Of a DNA stretch of 64,000 bases, positions 33,718 through 41,469 are shown piece after piece. The notes beneath the pieces are model-generated. The model did not search any database and was not told the origin of the DNA. It saw nothing but the letters and a program-made list of their open reading frames with translations. The stretch is taken from contig JAGHZR010000002.1 of NCBI GenBank assembly GCA_017745295.1, positions 214,443 through 278,442 of the forward strand, in the 5' to 3' direction. Origin of the DNA: Novosphingobium sp. Its GTDB lineage: Bacteria > Pseudomonadota > Alphaproteobacteria > Sphingomonadales > Sphingomonadaceae. Position 1 is the stretch's first letter. Each line of letters starts with the position of its first letter. The position numbers were made by a program, and so were the translations under genes.

Positions 33718-34382
33718 AACCGGCGCGGAAACACGGCGGCTTGTGCTGTCAGCCGATAGAGCTCCGAAGGCCGGGTCGCACCTTCGTCGCGGCGCTTCTC
33801 TCCGGTCGGTTCGAGGAACCCGCGCTCCATCACCTTCCGGCGGAAGGCGTCGATATTGATCCTTTCGCCGAGCACGACCTGATAGGTCCGGTGCAGTTCC
33901 GCGAGCGTGAAACTGGGGCCGAGGAAGCGTGCCGGTAGGTCGGAATAGGCGCCTTTCCCGCGCAGACGGCTGACGGCCGCCGCGAGAATCGCATCGTGAT
34001 CGAACGGCAGCCCCTGCGGCTTGTCGGCATCCACCAGCACGATGCCGCTGCGCTCCAGCGCCGGTTCGACGGCTTCCAGCGGCGTCAGCGAAAAATAGGC
34101 GACACTCGCCGACCAGCCACGCGGATCGCGCTGCGGCCCGGAAAAGGTCGACAACTGCTCGACATAGAGCCGGTCGAGACCCGCCTTGTCACGCAGGACC
34201 CGGCGGGCGGTATCGCCCAGGGCCCGATCCTTGTCGACGTGGACATAGCCGCCCAACAGCGCGAGCCGCCCGGCGAAAGGCTCGTTGGGCCGCTCCGCCA
34301 GAAGGACGCAAAGCCGCCCGTCGCGAATGGTGAGCGGCACGATATCGACCGTGAGAATGGGTGGCGGGTAGTTTTCCGTCAT
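33714..34382 (-). CDS. NrtR-type regulator: Nudix-like domain with C-terminal winged helix
   Basis: A 222-residue protein. The N-terminal Nudix fold (about residues 10-140) begins ILTVDIVPLTIRDGRLCVLL. The Nudix box reads GGYVHVDKDRALGDTARRVL-RDKAGLD: the REUxEE glutamates are replaced (RRVLRDK), so hydrolysis is unlikely and ligand sensing more likely. The C-terminal winged helix holds FTLAELHRTYQVVLGERINI and FRRKVMERGFLEPTGEKRR, the standard NrtR end. NrtR proteins sense ADP-ribose and control NAD-related genes (family knowledge). ATG 34382 is chosen; an ATG 34406 is possible. A palindrome follows in the divergent gap. Confidence 0.9.
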   Translation of the reverse strand: MTENYPPPILTVDIVPLTIRDGRLCVLLAERPNEPFAGRLALLGGYVHVDKDRALGDTARRVLRDKAGLDRLYVEQLSTFSGPQRDPRGWSASVAYFSLTPLEAVEPALERSGIVLVDADKPQGLPFDHDAILAAAVSRLRGKGAYSDLPARFLGPSFTLAELHRTYQVVLGERINIDAFRRKVMERGFLEPTGEKRRDEGATRPSELYRLTAQAAVFPRRF

Positions 34383-34413
34383 GTCCTGGACCTCATGCCA
34401 CAGCATTTATAAC

Positions 34414-34433
34414 ATGCAAACTGCATTTTGCAT
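34414..34433. promoter_or_regulatory. Perfect palindrome, candidate NrtR-type operator
   Basis: ATGCAAA and TTTGCAT form a perfect 7-bp inverted repeat around a 6-bp centre (CTGCAT). It lies in the 114-bp gap between the divergent Nudix-type regulator (start 34382) and the vWA gene (start 34497). NrtR operators are 20-21 bp palindromes in this sort of place. That this protein binds it is inference. Confidence 0.68.
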
Positions 34434-34496
34434 CTTGAAAGCGCGCGGCGTGAGGCGCATCAAAGGCTCGTCAACGATTCGCGAAAGGAGCAGATC

Positions 34497-35402
34497 ATGG
34501 GACACGGCAACTGGAACAACGCCGACTGGGAACGCTATGCGGCCGGTTCGGTCCACGGCCGCAGCCGGGACGAACTCTTCGGCGCGCGCCGCATGGACGA
34601 TCGCTACGATCCGGCGCGCATCAGCGTCCGGGAATCGCGGGATTCGGCGGAGAACCCACTGTCGACGCCGATCATCGTCGGCGTCGACGTCACCGGCTCG
34701 ATGGGCTTCCTGGCCGAGGAACTCGTGGTGAACGGGCTCAACGCCACGTTCACGCAGCTGCTGGACCGCAAGCCGGTCAGCGATCCGCACGTCATGGCCA
34801 TGGCGCTCGGCGACGGCTTCACCGATGCCGCCCCGCTCCAGGCCACGCAGTTCGAGGCGGACCTGCGCATCGTCGAGCAATTGCGCAGCCTCTGGCTGGA
34901 AGGCGGCGGCGGCGGCAACGGCGGCGAGAGCTATTGCCTCGCCCACGCCTTCGCCGGACTCAAGACCGTGCACGACGCCTACGAGAAGCGCCGCAGGCGC
35001 GGCTTCCTCTTCACGGTCGGTGACGAACCGGTCCATGACGGCGTGACGCAGGAGCAGTTCGCCCGCGTGCTCGGCGTGAATGCCCGGCGCGGCGTCTCGG
35101 GCCGCGAGGCGGTGAAGCTGGCCAGCCAGTACTACGAGGTCTTCCACATCATCGTCGACGGCAGCTATGCCGCCGGGCGGCTCAAGGAGGTCCGGGCATC
35201 GTGGGAGCGCATCCTGCCCCAGCGCGTGATCCACCTGAAGGACCCGACGAAACTGGCCGAGACGATCGTCTCCACCATCGAACTCGCCAGCGGGCGCGAT
35301 CCGGACGATGTGGCGAAGGGCTGGAGCAGCACCTGCGCCGATGTGCTCGCACAGGCGACGGCACGGCTGCCCTGGCGCGGCTTCCTCGGCAACGATCGCT
35401 GA
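34497..35402 (+). CDS. von Willebrand factor A-like protein, paired with the PurA-like enzyme
   Basis: A 301-residue soluble protein. After a charged N-terminal 55 residues (GNWNNADWERYAAG, RDELFGARRMDDRYDP), a vWA Rossmann-like domain begins with PIIVGVDVTGSMG. Its D64-x-T66-x-S68 is a MIDAS variant (Thr for the first Ser). A Gly-rich loop GGGGGNGGESYCLAHAFAGL (about residues 137-156) and FLFTVGDEPVHDG follow. It has no signal peptide or membrane helix. AAAGGAG precedes ATG 34497. The PurA-like gene follows after 10 bases. vWA domains usually act as scaffolds or chaperones; this one may serve the enzyme next to it (inference). Confidence 0.87.
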   Translation: MGHGNWNNADWERYAAGSVHGRSRDELFGARRMDDRYDPARISVRESRDSAENPLSTPIIVGVDVTGSMGFLAEELVVNGLNATFTQLLDRKPVSDPHVMAMALGDGFTDAAPLQATQFEADLRIVEQLRSLWLEGGGGGNGGESYCLAHAFAGLKTVHDAYEKRRRRGFLFTVGDEPVHDGVTQEQFARVLGVNARRGVSGREAVKLASQYYEVFHIIVDGSYAAGRLKEVRASWERILPQRVIHLKDPTKLAETIVSTIELASGRDPDDVAKGWSSTCADVLAQATARLPWRGFLGNDR

Positions 35403-35412
35403 GGAACGGGCC

Positions 35413-36624
35413 ATGGGCAAGATCGCAAGAGCCGTGATTGGCGCCGCCTATGGCGACGAGGGAAAGGGGCGGACGGTCGAATGGCTGGCCGCCCGCTCCG
35501 GTGGCTCGCGCGTTACTGTCGTGCGCAGCAACGGCGGGGCGCAGGCCGGTCATACCGTCGAACGGGCTGACGGCCTGCGTCACGTCTTCCACCATCTGGG
35601 TTCGGGCGCGCTGGTCGGCGCGGCGACGCATCTCTCGCGTTTCATGGTCTCGCACCCGATGAAACTGGCTGCCGAGGTCGAGAGGGTGGCCGCGCTCGGC
35701 GGTTGCACCCGGCTGACCGCCGATCCGAGGGGCCTCGTCACGACACCCTGGGACATGATGGTCAACCAGGCCATCGAGACGGCGCGCGGCGACGGGCGTC
35801 ACGGTTCCTGCGGACTGGGCTTCGGCGAGACCGTCGCGCGGGCCGAGGACTTCGGGAGTGTACTGACATTGGCGGATCTGGCTACTCCGGGTCTCGCCGG
35901 GAAGCTCGCCGCGATCCGCGAGGAGTGGCTTCCGGCGCGCCTCGCACAGGCCGGGCTGGACCCAAAGGCGCCTGGACCGCTCAGCCACGCCAGAGCGGCG
36001 GGCGTTCTCGAACACTATCTGGAGGATTGCCGCCGCTTCCTCGCGCTCTTGGAACTGCGGGAGGATGGCACGCTGGGACAGGACGAGCAGGTCGTGCTCG
36101 AAGGAGCACAGGGCCTGCGGCTGGACCGCAACTACCCGGAGTTTCCCTATCTCACCCGCTCCAACACCGGTCTCGCCAACATCGTGGCGGTGGCCGAGGA
36201 AGCGGGGATCGAAACGATCGCGCCGATCTATGTGACGCGATGCTATCTGACCCGGCATGGCCGGGGACCGATGCCGGACGAGCGGGATATCGCCGCCTAT
36301 TTCAGGGTCGACGATCCGACCAATCGGCCCAATCCCTGGCAGGAAACGCTGCGTTTCGGACTCGTCGATCCAGCCGTTCTGGCCGCCGATATCGCGGCGG
36401 ACATCCTGCGCGTCAGCGGCCGCACCGCGATAACGCCGACGCTGGCCGTGACATGCCTCGATCAGGCGCTCGGCGATGCGCCGGTCTGGCTGCACGAGGG
36501 CAAAGCCGTACAGGGACCGCGGGAGCGTTTTCTCGACGCCCTCACCCGTGCAACCGGGCTGAACGTCGAAGCCGCCTTCGCCGATGCGGCGAATGTCCCG
36601 TGCGAGACATTCGCGGCGCTATAG
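35413..36624 (+). CDS. Adenylosuccinate synthetase-like enzyme with altered substrate sites (PurA paralogue)
   Basis: A 403-residue protein of the PurA fold (E. coli PurA has 432). Kept: the phosphate loop GDEGKG with catalytic D15, catalytic-type H47 in QAGHTV, LEGAQGLRLDRNY, and TRHGRGPMPDE. Changed: the IMP-site TTGRGIGPAY is replaced by HGSCGLGFGE; the aspartate-binding loop GATTGRRRR becomes DDPTNRPNPW, so the arginine cluster is gone; the guanine-site TKLD is TCLD. GTP-type phosphorylation chemistry may be kept while the amino acid and nucleotide partners differ (inference). It follows the vWA gene by 10 bases. It is not the housekeeping purA. Confidence 0.85.
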   Translation: MGKIARAVIGAAYGDEGKGRTVEWLAARSGGSRVTVVRSNGGAQAGHTVERADGLRHVFHHLGSGALVGAATHLSRFMVSHPMKLAAEVERVAALGGCTRLTADPRGLVTTPWDMMVNQAIETARGDGRHGSCGLGFGETVARAEDFGSVLTLADLATPGLAGKLAAIREEWLPARLAQAGLDPKAPGPLSHARAAGVLEHYLEDCRRFLALLELREDGTLGQDEQVVLEGAQGLRLDRNYPEFPYLTRSNTGLANIVAVAEEAGIETIAPIYVTRCYLTRHGRGPMPDERDIAAYFRVDDPTNRPNPWQETLRFGLVDPAVLAADIAADILRVSGRTAITPTLAVTCLDQALGDAPVWLHEGKAVQGPRERFLDALTRATGLNVEAAFADAANVPCETFAAL

Positions 36625-36644
36625 CTCGATCGAAGGCGAAAGGG

Positions 36645-36803
36645 TCAGGCTGCGAGTTGCAGATCCTGAGCGGCCGGAGCTTCCGGCGCCACTTCGACGA
36701 TGGCTTCGGCAGGAGCCGCCTTTTCGTCGAGAGCAGGCATGTAACGCTCGGCCACGACGACATTGCGGCGATAGGCGAAATAGAGCGACATCAGCGAGAA
36801 CAT
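36645..36803 (-). CDS. Small hypothetical protein (52 aa)
   Basis: A short reading frame of 52 codons. It starts MFSLMSLYFAYRRNVVVAER, a short hydrophobic N terminus, then an acidic Ala/Pro/Glu-rich tail (PAEAIVEVAPEAPAAQ). GAGG lies 7 bases ahead of the ATG. Codon use is like the surrounding genes (G or C in the third position), which supports real coding. It is convergent with the PurA-like gene. No function recognised. It might be a membrane-associated small protein. Confidence 0.55.
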   Translation of the reverse strand: MFSLMSLYFAYRRNVVVAERYMPALDEKAAPAEAIVEVAPEAPAAQDLQLAA

Positions 36804-37230
36804 GGGACACCTCGGGAAGCAGCGTTTTGCTGCATTGCAACATATCCCTTATGTGTTCCTTCCGAGGCTTGCGTGCAAATGCAAGCACTTCGCATTCAGT
36901 TGCAACAAACGCACATCCGCCCATGGCAGGCACTTACACGCTGAAACGCTAGAGGAATTCAGCAGGATAGGCATCCAACATAGCGTTTTTATGGAATTTC
37001 ATTCAATTACAGGCCCCGCCACCATGTATCGATGCACATGCACAACGGCCTTATCAGGCATTCGCACTTGCAATATGGAGGGTTGCGGCGTCCTCAAGCA
37101 AGCCGCTGCGGACACACGGCAGCACTCAAGCGTACATCTCAGAGCAATAGACCGCCAAGTCGCATTGCCGTTCCGTGTTGATTGCAAACGACGCAATCAA
37201 CACCTCATCCCCTGCAACTGCCGACAAATG
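36804..37230. other. AT-richer gene-free region with repeated TGCAA words
   Basis: About 430 bases with no supported gene. Base composition is less GC-rich than the surroundings. TGCAA or TTGCAA occurs about seven times (for example near 36838, 36873, 36900, 37070, 37184), including GTGCAAATGCAAGCAC. This may be a regulatory region for the small gene at 36645 or decayed sequence. No RNA gene recognised. Confidence 0.4.
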
Positions 37231-37256
37231 AAAAGGGGCGGCAAAGCCCGCCCCTT
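37231..37256 (-). terminator. Rho-independent terminator of maeB
   Basis: AAGGGGCGG and CCGCCCCTT form a perfect 9-bp stem with a 6-nt loop, followed on the minus strand by TTTT. It lies 22 bases after the malic-enzyme stop. Confidence 0.9.
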
Positions 37257-37278
37257 CCCGTCTCAGCCCTTGTCGGGC

Positions 37279-39543
37279 TTAGCCTTTGTCCAACTCCGCC
37301 GCTGCGATGGCGGTCAGGTTGAGAATCCCGCGCGCGGTAACACCCGGCGTCAGGACGTGGATCGGCTGCGAAAGGCCCATGAGAATCGGCCCGACCGTCG
37401 GCGAACTGGACGAAGCCGAAAGCGCCGTCAGCGTGATGTTCGCGGCATCGAGGTTCGGCATGACCAGCAGGTTCGCCGGTCCTTCGAAACGGGCATCCGG
37501 AACCAGACGGTCGCGCAAGGCCTGGCTGAGCGCCACGTCCGCATGCATTTCGCCGTCCACCTGCAAGTCGGGCGCCGCCGCCTTCACGATCTCCAGCGCC
37601 GCCCGCATCTTGCGCGCGCTCGGGCTGTGCGACGCGCCGAAGTTGGAATGCGAAAGCAGCGCCGCGCGCGGACGCAGGCCGAACTGCTTGATCTGCTCCG
37701 CGCCGAGCCGCGCCATTTCGGCGATCTGCTCGGGCGTCGGATCGGGCACCATGTGCGTATCGGTGATGAACAGCGCACCGGCATCAAGGATCAGGCCCGA
37801 AAGCGCATAGACGCGGCTGCTGCCCGGCGCCCGGTCGATCACGCGCAGGACATGCTCAATCTGGCCCCAGTATTCCGAACGTCCGCCGACCAGCGCCGCC
37901 TCGGCGCGACCAGTGCGCAGCATCAGCGCCGCCGTCACTGTCGGGCGGCGATAGACGTGGCGCAGGATCTCGTCCGCCGGCACGCCCTTTCGCGAGGCTA
38001 TCGCGCGATAGGCCTCGACGAGGTCGGTCATGACCTCGTGATCGGTCTCCGGGTCGATCACCTCGACATCGCGGTCCAGCTCGAAGCTGAGACCGAGATC
38101 CGGGAGCTTCGGCTCCAGAATGCGGCGGCGGGCGATGATCGTCGGGCGCGCAATACCTTCGTCGAGCACGTCCTGGATCGCGCGCAGCACGCGCTCGTCT
38201 TCGCCTTCGCCGTAGACGATCTTGCGTCCGGAACCGCGCGCGGCTTCGAAAACCGGAAGCATGAGCTGGCCGGAACGGGTGTTCTGGCGGGTCAACTTGC
38301 GCTTGTACTCGTCGAGGTCGATCGTCTTGCGGGCAACGCCGCTTTCCATCGCCGCGCGGGCGACGGCCGTGGCAATCTCGCCGATCAGGCGCGGATCGAA
38401 CGGCGTCGGGATGATGTATTCCGGCCCGAACACCAGTTTGCGGCCGCCATAGGCCTGGGCCACGCTGTCATGGGCCGGCAGGCGCGCGAGCGCCGCAATG
38501 GCTTCCGCCGCCGCCGCCTTCATCTCCTCGTTGATCGCCGTCGCGCCCACGTCGAGCGCACCGCGGAAAATGTACGGGAAGCACAGGACGTTGTTGACCT
38601 GGTTCGGATAGTCCGAGCGGCCGGTGGCGATGATCGCATCGGGGCGAACGTCGCGCGCGAGTTCCGGGCGGATTTCCGGTTCGGGATTGGCGAGCGCGAA
38701 GATCAGCGGATTGGGCGCCATCAGCGGCAGCCACTCCTGCTTGAGCACGCCGGGCGCCGAGAGACCGAGGAACAGGTTGGCGCCGGGCAGGACTTCGGGA
38801 AGCGAGCGCGCGTCGGTCTGGCGGGCATAGCGCGCCATGTTGGGCAGCATTCCCTCGCGGCCGGAGTGGATCACGCCGTCCTTGTCGGTCAGCGTGACGT
38901 TCTCGATCGGAAGGCCCATCGACACCAGCAGGTCGACGCAGGCCAGCGCCGCGGCGCCCGCGCCCGACGTGACGAGCCGCGCTTCCGCCAGGGTCTTGCC
39001 CTGAAGGACCAGCGCGTTGCGCACGGCGGCGGCGACGACGATGGCAGTGCCGTGCTGGTCGTCATGGAACACCGGAATGTTCATGCGCTTCTTCAGCTCG
39101 GCCTCGATATGGAAGCACTCGGGCGCCCTGATATCTTCCAGGTTGATGCCGCCGAAGGTCGGTTCGAGCAAGGCGACGGCTTCGATGAACTTCTCGGGAT
39201 CGGTGGTGTCCACCTCGATGTCGAACACGTCGATATCGGCGAACTTCTTGAAGAGGACGGCCTTGCCTTCCATCACCGGCTTGGAGGCCAGCGCGCCGAT
39301 CGCGCCGAGGCCGAGCACGGCGGTGCCGTTGGAGATGACCGCCACGAGATTGCCGCGCGCCGTATAATCGAGCGCCTTGTCGGGGTCCGCCGCGATTTCC
39401 TCGCAGGGTGCGGCGACCCCGGGAGAATAGGCCAGCGCGAGATCGCGCTGGTTTACCATGCGCTTGGTCGGCTCGATGCGGAGCTTACCCGGCTGCGGAT
39501 GGAGGTGATAATCGAGGGCGGCGCGGCGGAGGTTGTCGTCCAT
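37279..39543 (-). CDS. maeB: NADP-dependent malic enzyme with C-terminal phosphotransacetylase-like domain
   Basis: A 754-residue two-domain enzyme. The malic domain (about residues 1-430) holds [16 protein letters not shown], the NAD(P) and metal blocks [13 protein letters not shown] and [18 protein letters not shown]. The C-terminal half (about 435-754) resembles phosphate acetyltransferase ([38 protein letters not shown]) and is regulatory in MaeB. The enzyme decarboxylates malate to pyruvate with NADPH formation. Start at ATG 39543, with GGAGG upstream; ATG 39561 is six codons earlier. The terminator is described separately. A monocistronic gene. Confidence 0.97.
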   Translation of the reverse strand: MDDNLRRAALDYHLHPQPGKLRIEPTKRMVNQRDLALAYSPGVAAPCEEIAADPDKALDYTARGNLVAVISNGTAVLGLGAIGALASKPVMEGKAVLFKKFADIDVFDIEVDTTDPEKFIEAVALLEPTFGGINLEDIRAPECFHIEAELKKRMNIPVFHDDQHGTAIVVAAAVRNALVLQGKTLAEARLVTSGAGAAALACVDLLVSMGLPIENVTLTDKDGVIHSGREGMLPNMARYARQTDARSLPEVLPGANLFLGLSAPGVLKQEWLPLMAPNPLIFALANPEPEIRPELARDVRPDAIIATGRSDYPNQVNNVLCFPYIFRGALDVGATAINEEMKAAAAEAIAALARLPAHDSVAQAYGGRKLVFGPEYIIPTPFDPRLIGEIATAVARAAMESGVARKTIDLDEYKRKLTRQNTRSGQLMLPVFEAARGSGRKIVYGEGEDERVLRAIQDVLDEGIARPTIIARRRILEPKLPDLGLSFELDRDVEVIDPETDHEVMTDLVEAYRAIASRKGVPADEILRHVYRRPTVTAALMLRTGRAEAALVGGRSEYWGQIEHVLRVIDRAPGSSRVYALSGLILDAGALFITDTHMVPDPTPEQIAEMARLGAEQIKQFGLRPRAALLSHSNFGASHSPSARKMRAALEIVKAAAPDLQVDGEMHADVALSQALRDRLVPDARFEGPANLLVMPNLDAANITLTALSASSSSPTVGPILMGLSQPIHVLTPGVTARGILNLTAIAAAELDKG

Positions 39544-39907
39544 GGCGCCCTCCATAGGCAAAGGATTCGCGCTTGCCTATGCCTTCGTGACCAGCATCGT
39601 TTCCTCTTCTTGCAGAAGCATCCCTACACAATCGGCCGGGCCGGTCATTCCGGCACCTCCACCACCGTCTTCGGGGCCGATGAAATGTTATCCACAGGCC
39701 ATTTTCAAGCGCCTACAAGAGGTTCGGCAAGCCCACCAAACCCCGGAAACCCCCGTAAATCGGGGATGGGAAGCACCTGACCCGCCATTCCGCCTTCCAA
39801 TTCTGACTGTCATCAGAATGACTTGTTCACTTTGGTGCAAGGCCCCGCCGCCCAATCGGTGGCTGCCCGGAAGAGGGCCGGGGAAGATAAGTTACTGGAG
39901 TTAGAAT
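39544..39907. other. Intergenic region between maeB and the barrel gene
   Basis: 364 bases with no gene I can support; two very short frames exist on the minus strand (about 16 and 23 codons) but without family support. TTATCCACA at 39688-39696 matches the DnaA-box consensus as a single copy. The region should hold divergent promoters for maeB and the outer-membrane gene at 39908. Confidence 0.45.
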
Positions 39908-40375
39908 ATGCGTATTGCACTTGTTTCGCTCGCCGCTGTTGCCGCCGTCGCTGCCGCCTCGCCCGCTTTCGCGAACGAGACCCGCGTCGAAGCCCGCACC
40001 GGCGTGATCTGGGACGGTAGCGACAGCGACGCCGTGGCCGGTGGCGCCATCGGCTATGACTATGATCTCAACGACAAGTTCTTCGTGGGCGTCGAAGGTT
40101 CGGCCGACAAGGTGCTGGCCAGCAACACCCGCGTATCGTGGGGCGTCGGCGGCCGCGCCGGTGTGAAGCTCACCCCTGCCACCAAGCTCTATGCCGCCTC
40201 CACCTGGCAGTCGAAGTTCACCAAGTACGGCAACAGCGCCGTCGGCGTGGGCGGCGGCATCCAGCAGGACCTCGGCAACAAGTTCTACGGCAAGGTCGAG
40301 TACAAGCACCTGATCGTCGGCGACAACACCCCGGACGCGGACCTCGGCCTCGTCGGCCTGGGCATGAAGTTCTGA
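39908..40375 (+). CDS. Outer-membrane beta-barrel protein (Omp25/OprF-like small porin fold)
   Basis: A 155-residue exported protein. The signal peptide is MRIALVSLAAVAAVAAASPA with FA cut, then alternating hydrophobic/hydrophilic strands: TRVEARTGVIWDGSDS, GGAIGYDYDLNDKFFVGVEG, VSWGVGGRAGVKLTPATKLY, GVGGGIQQDLGNKFYGKVEY, and it ends in LGLVGLGMKF, the C-terminal Phe typical of outer-membrane barrels. About eight strands are likely. It is monocistronic with its own terminator. GGAG is present 7 bases upstream. The function is probably structural or a minor pore. Confidence 0.9.
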   Translation: MRIALVSLAAVAAVAAASPAFANETRVEARTGVIWDGSDSDAVAGGAIGYDYDLNDKFFVGVEGSADKVLASNTRVSWGVGGRAGVKLTPATKLYAASTWQSKFTKYGNSAVGVGGGIQQDLGNKFYGKVEYKHLIVGDNTPDADLGLVGLGMKF

Positions 40376-40439
40376 TCTGACCGCTTCGCTCCGGCTGCCA
40401 TCACGGCCAGCCACCGGGAAGCCGGACGAACGACACGGA

Positions 40440-40474
40440 AAAGGGCGGCTCGCAAGGGTCGCCCTTTCTTGTTT
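40440..40474 (+). terminator. Rho-independent terminator of the barrel gene
   Basis: AAAGGGCG and CGCCCTTT form a perfect 8-bp stem around a 12-nt loop, followed by CTTGTTT. It lies 65 bases after the stop at 40375. Confidence 0.8.
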
Positions 40475-40574
40475 CACCGCCGGGAATTTTATCCCGCCCC
40501 ATTCCGCAAAGGCCCGATCTTCGATATCGATGGCGTTCTCGGGTGGGATCGAGATCACATCGGGACTGAGAACA

Positions 40575-40991
40575 ATGACGGAATTTGCGTTGGGACTGGC
40601 GATCCTCGCCGCCGTGAGCCTGCCTGCCGCGACGGAGAACGAGGAACTGGAAGCTTTGACCGGCCGCGCGGCGGTGGAAAAGCTCGCCGGTAATACCCTG
40701 GAGGAAGACGATTCCGCCGTTTCCGGCGCGCATATCATTTTCCTCAAGCCCAACGGCATCGCCCGGATGCGGGAACATGGGGCGCAAGGCAAAAATCAGC
40801 CGGTGATGAGGCAGCGCTGGACGATCAGCCCCGATGGACTGCTCTGCGTCTCCGAAGGCAGAGGCCCGCAAGCCCCCGATAGCGATTGCGCCAGCATCTC
40901 CATCAGTGGGGACCGCGTGGAAATGAGCGTGCCGGACCTCGACGAACCGCTCACCGCCCGCTTGCTACCGGGAAATCCCTACAAGCTGTAA
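40575..40991 (+). CDS. Exported hypothetical protein
   Basis: A 138-residue protein. A signal peptide is visible (MTEFALGLAILAAVSLPAAT), followed by a soluble domain: LTGRAAVEKLAGNTLEEDDS, AHIIFLKPNGIARMREHGAQ, RWTISPDGLLCVSEGRGPQA, and two cysteines near the end (LCVS, SDCAS) that could form a disulfide. The pattern GNTL-x-DG...W-x-C resembles small periplasmic proteins of unknown function. The ATG at 40575 has no strong ribosome site; ATG 40530 is a longer option. The gene is convergent with the HxlR regulator (13-base gap). Confidence 0.68.
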   Translation: MTEFALGLAILAAVSLPAATENEELEALTGRAAVEKLAGNTLEEDDSAVSGAHIIFLKPNGIARMREHGAQGKNQPVMRQRWTISPDGLLCVSEGRGPQAPDSDCASISISGDRVEMSVPDLDEPLTARLLPGNPYKL

Positions 40992-41004
40992 TTCCGAAAG
41001 ATCG

Positions 41005-41367
41005 TCACGCGGCGCGCAAGTCGAAAGCGCGCCGCGATTCTTCCACTTCGTCGAGGTTTTCCAGGGTCCAGCGGTAGAGCGCCTTGAACGGCGCATGGAG
41101 CGAATGGCCCAGCGCGGTGATCTCGTACTCGACGCCGACCGGCGAAGTCGGGATCACCCGCCGATGCAGCAGCCCGTTGCGCTCCAGCTTGCGCAAGCAC
41201 TGGGTCAGCGCCTTCTGCGTGACGCCTTCCAGGTGGCGCCTGATCTCATTGAAGCGCATCGGACCCGGCACCAGCACGGTCAGCACCATCATCGACCATT
41301 TGTCCGCGATCTGGTCGAACAGCTGGCGACTGGGGCAATCGATGGTGAAATGCTGGCATTCGGGCAA
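41005..41367 (-). CDS. HxlR-family transcriptional regulator
   Basis: A 120-residue winged-helix protein: PSRQLFDQIADKWSMMVLTV, then LVPGPMRFNEIRRHLEGVTQ and KALTQCLRKLERNGLLHRRV, and the wing PTSPVGVEYEITALGHSL, all typical of HxlR. A single upstream cysteine (Cys4 in MPECQHF, and Cys11 in IDCPS) is shared by thiol- or quinone-sensing members such as QorR and YodB. It is divergent from the Old Yellow Enzyme gene with repeat words in between, so it most likely regulates that gene, sensing electrophiles or quinones (inference). Confidence 0.93.
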   Translation of the reverse strand: MPECQHFTIDCPSRQLFDQIADKWSMMVLTVLVPGPMRFNEIRRHLEGVTQKALTQCLRKLERNGLLHRRVIPTSPVGVEYEITALGHSLHAPFKALYRWTLENLDEVEESRRAFDLRAA

Positions 41368-41382
41368 CGTGGTTTCCTCCAG

Positions 41383-41440
41383 TATACCTAGGCGATCAAA
41401 GGTGCCTCATTGACGCTAGGTTTCCAGTTTATACCTAGGG
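41383..41440. promoter_or_regulatory. Direct repeat TATACCTAGG, candidate HxlR operator
   Basis: TATACCTAGG occurs at 41383-41392 and again at 41430-41439, about 47 bp apart, with a related inverted word (GCTAGGT) between them. The stretch lies in the divergent gap between the HxlR regulator (start 41367) and the Old Yellow Enzyme gene (start 41470). The CCTAGG core is itself palindromic. A dimeric regulator could bind both copies. Confidence 0.6.
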
Positions 41441-41469
41441 GCGACCTAATTCAACGGAGACCTGCCCGC

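Noticed and set aside
39688..39696. DnaA-box match TTATCCACA as a replication origin
   Set aside because: A single copy in a short intergenic gap, with no AT-rich unwinding region or further boxes nearby. Not an origin on this evidence.
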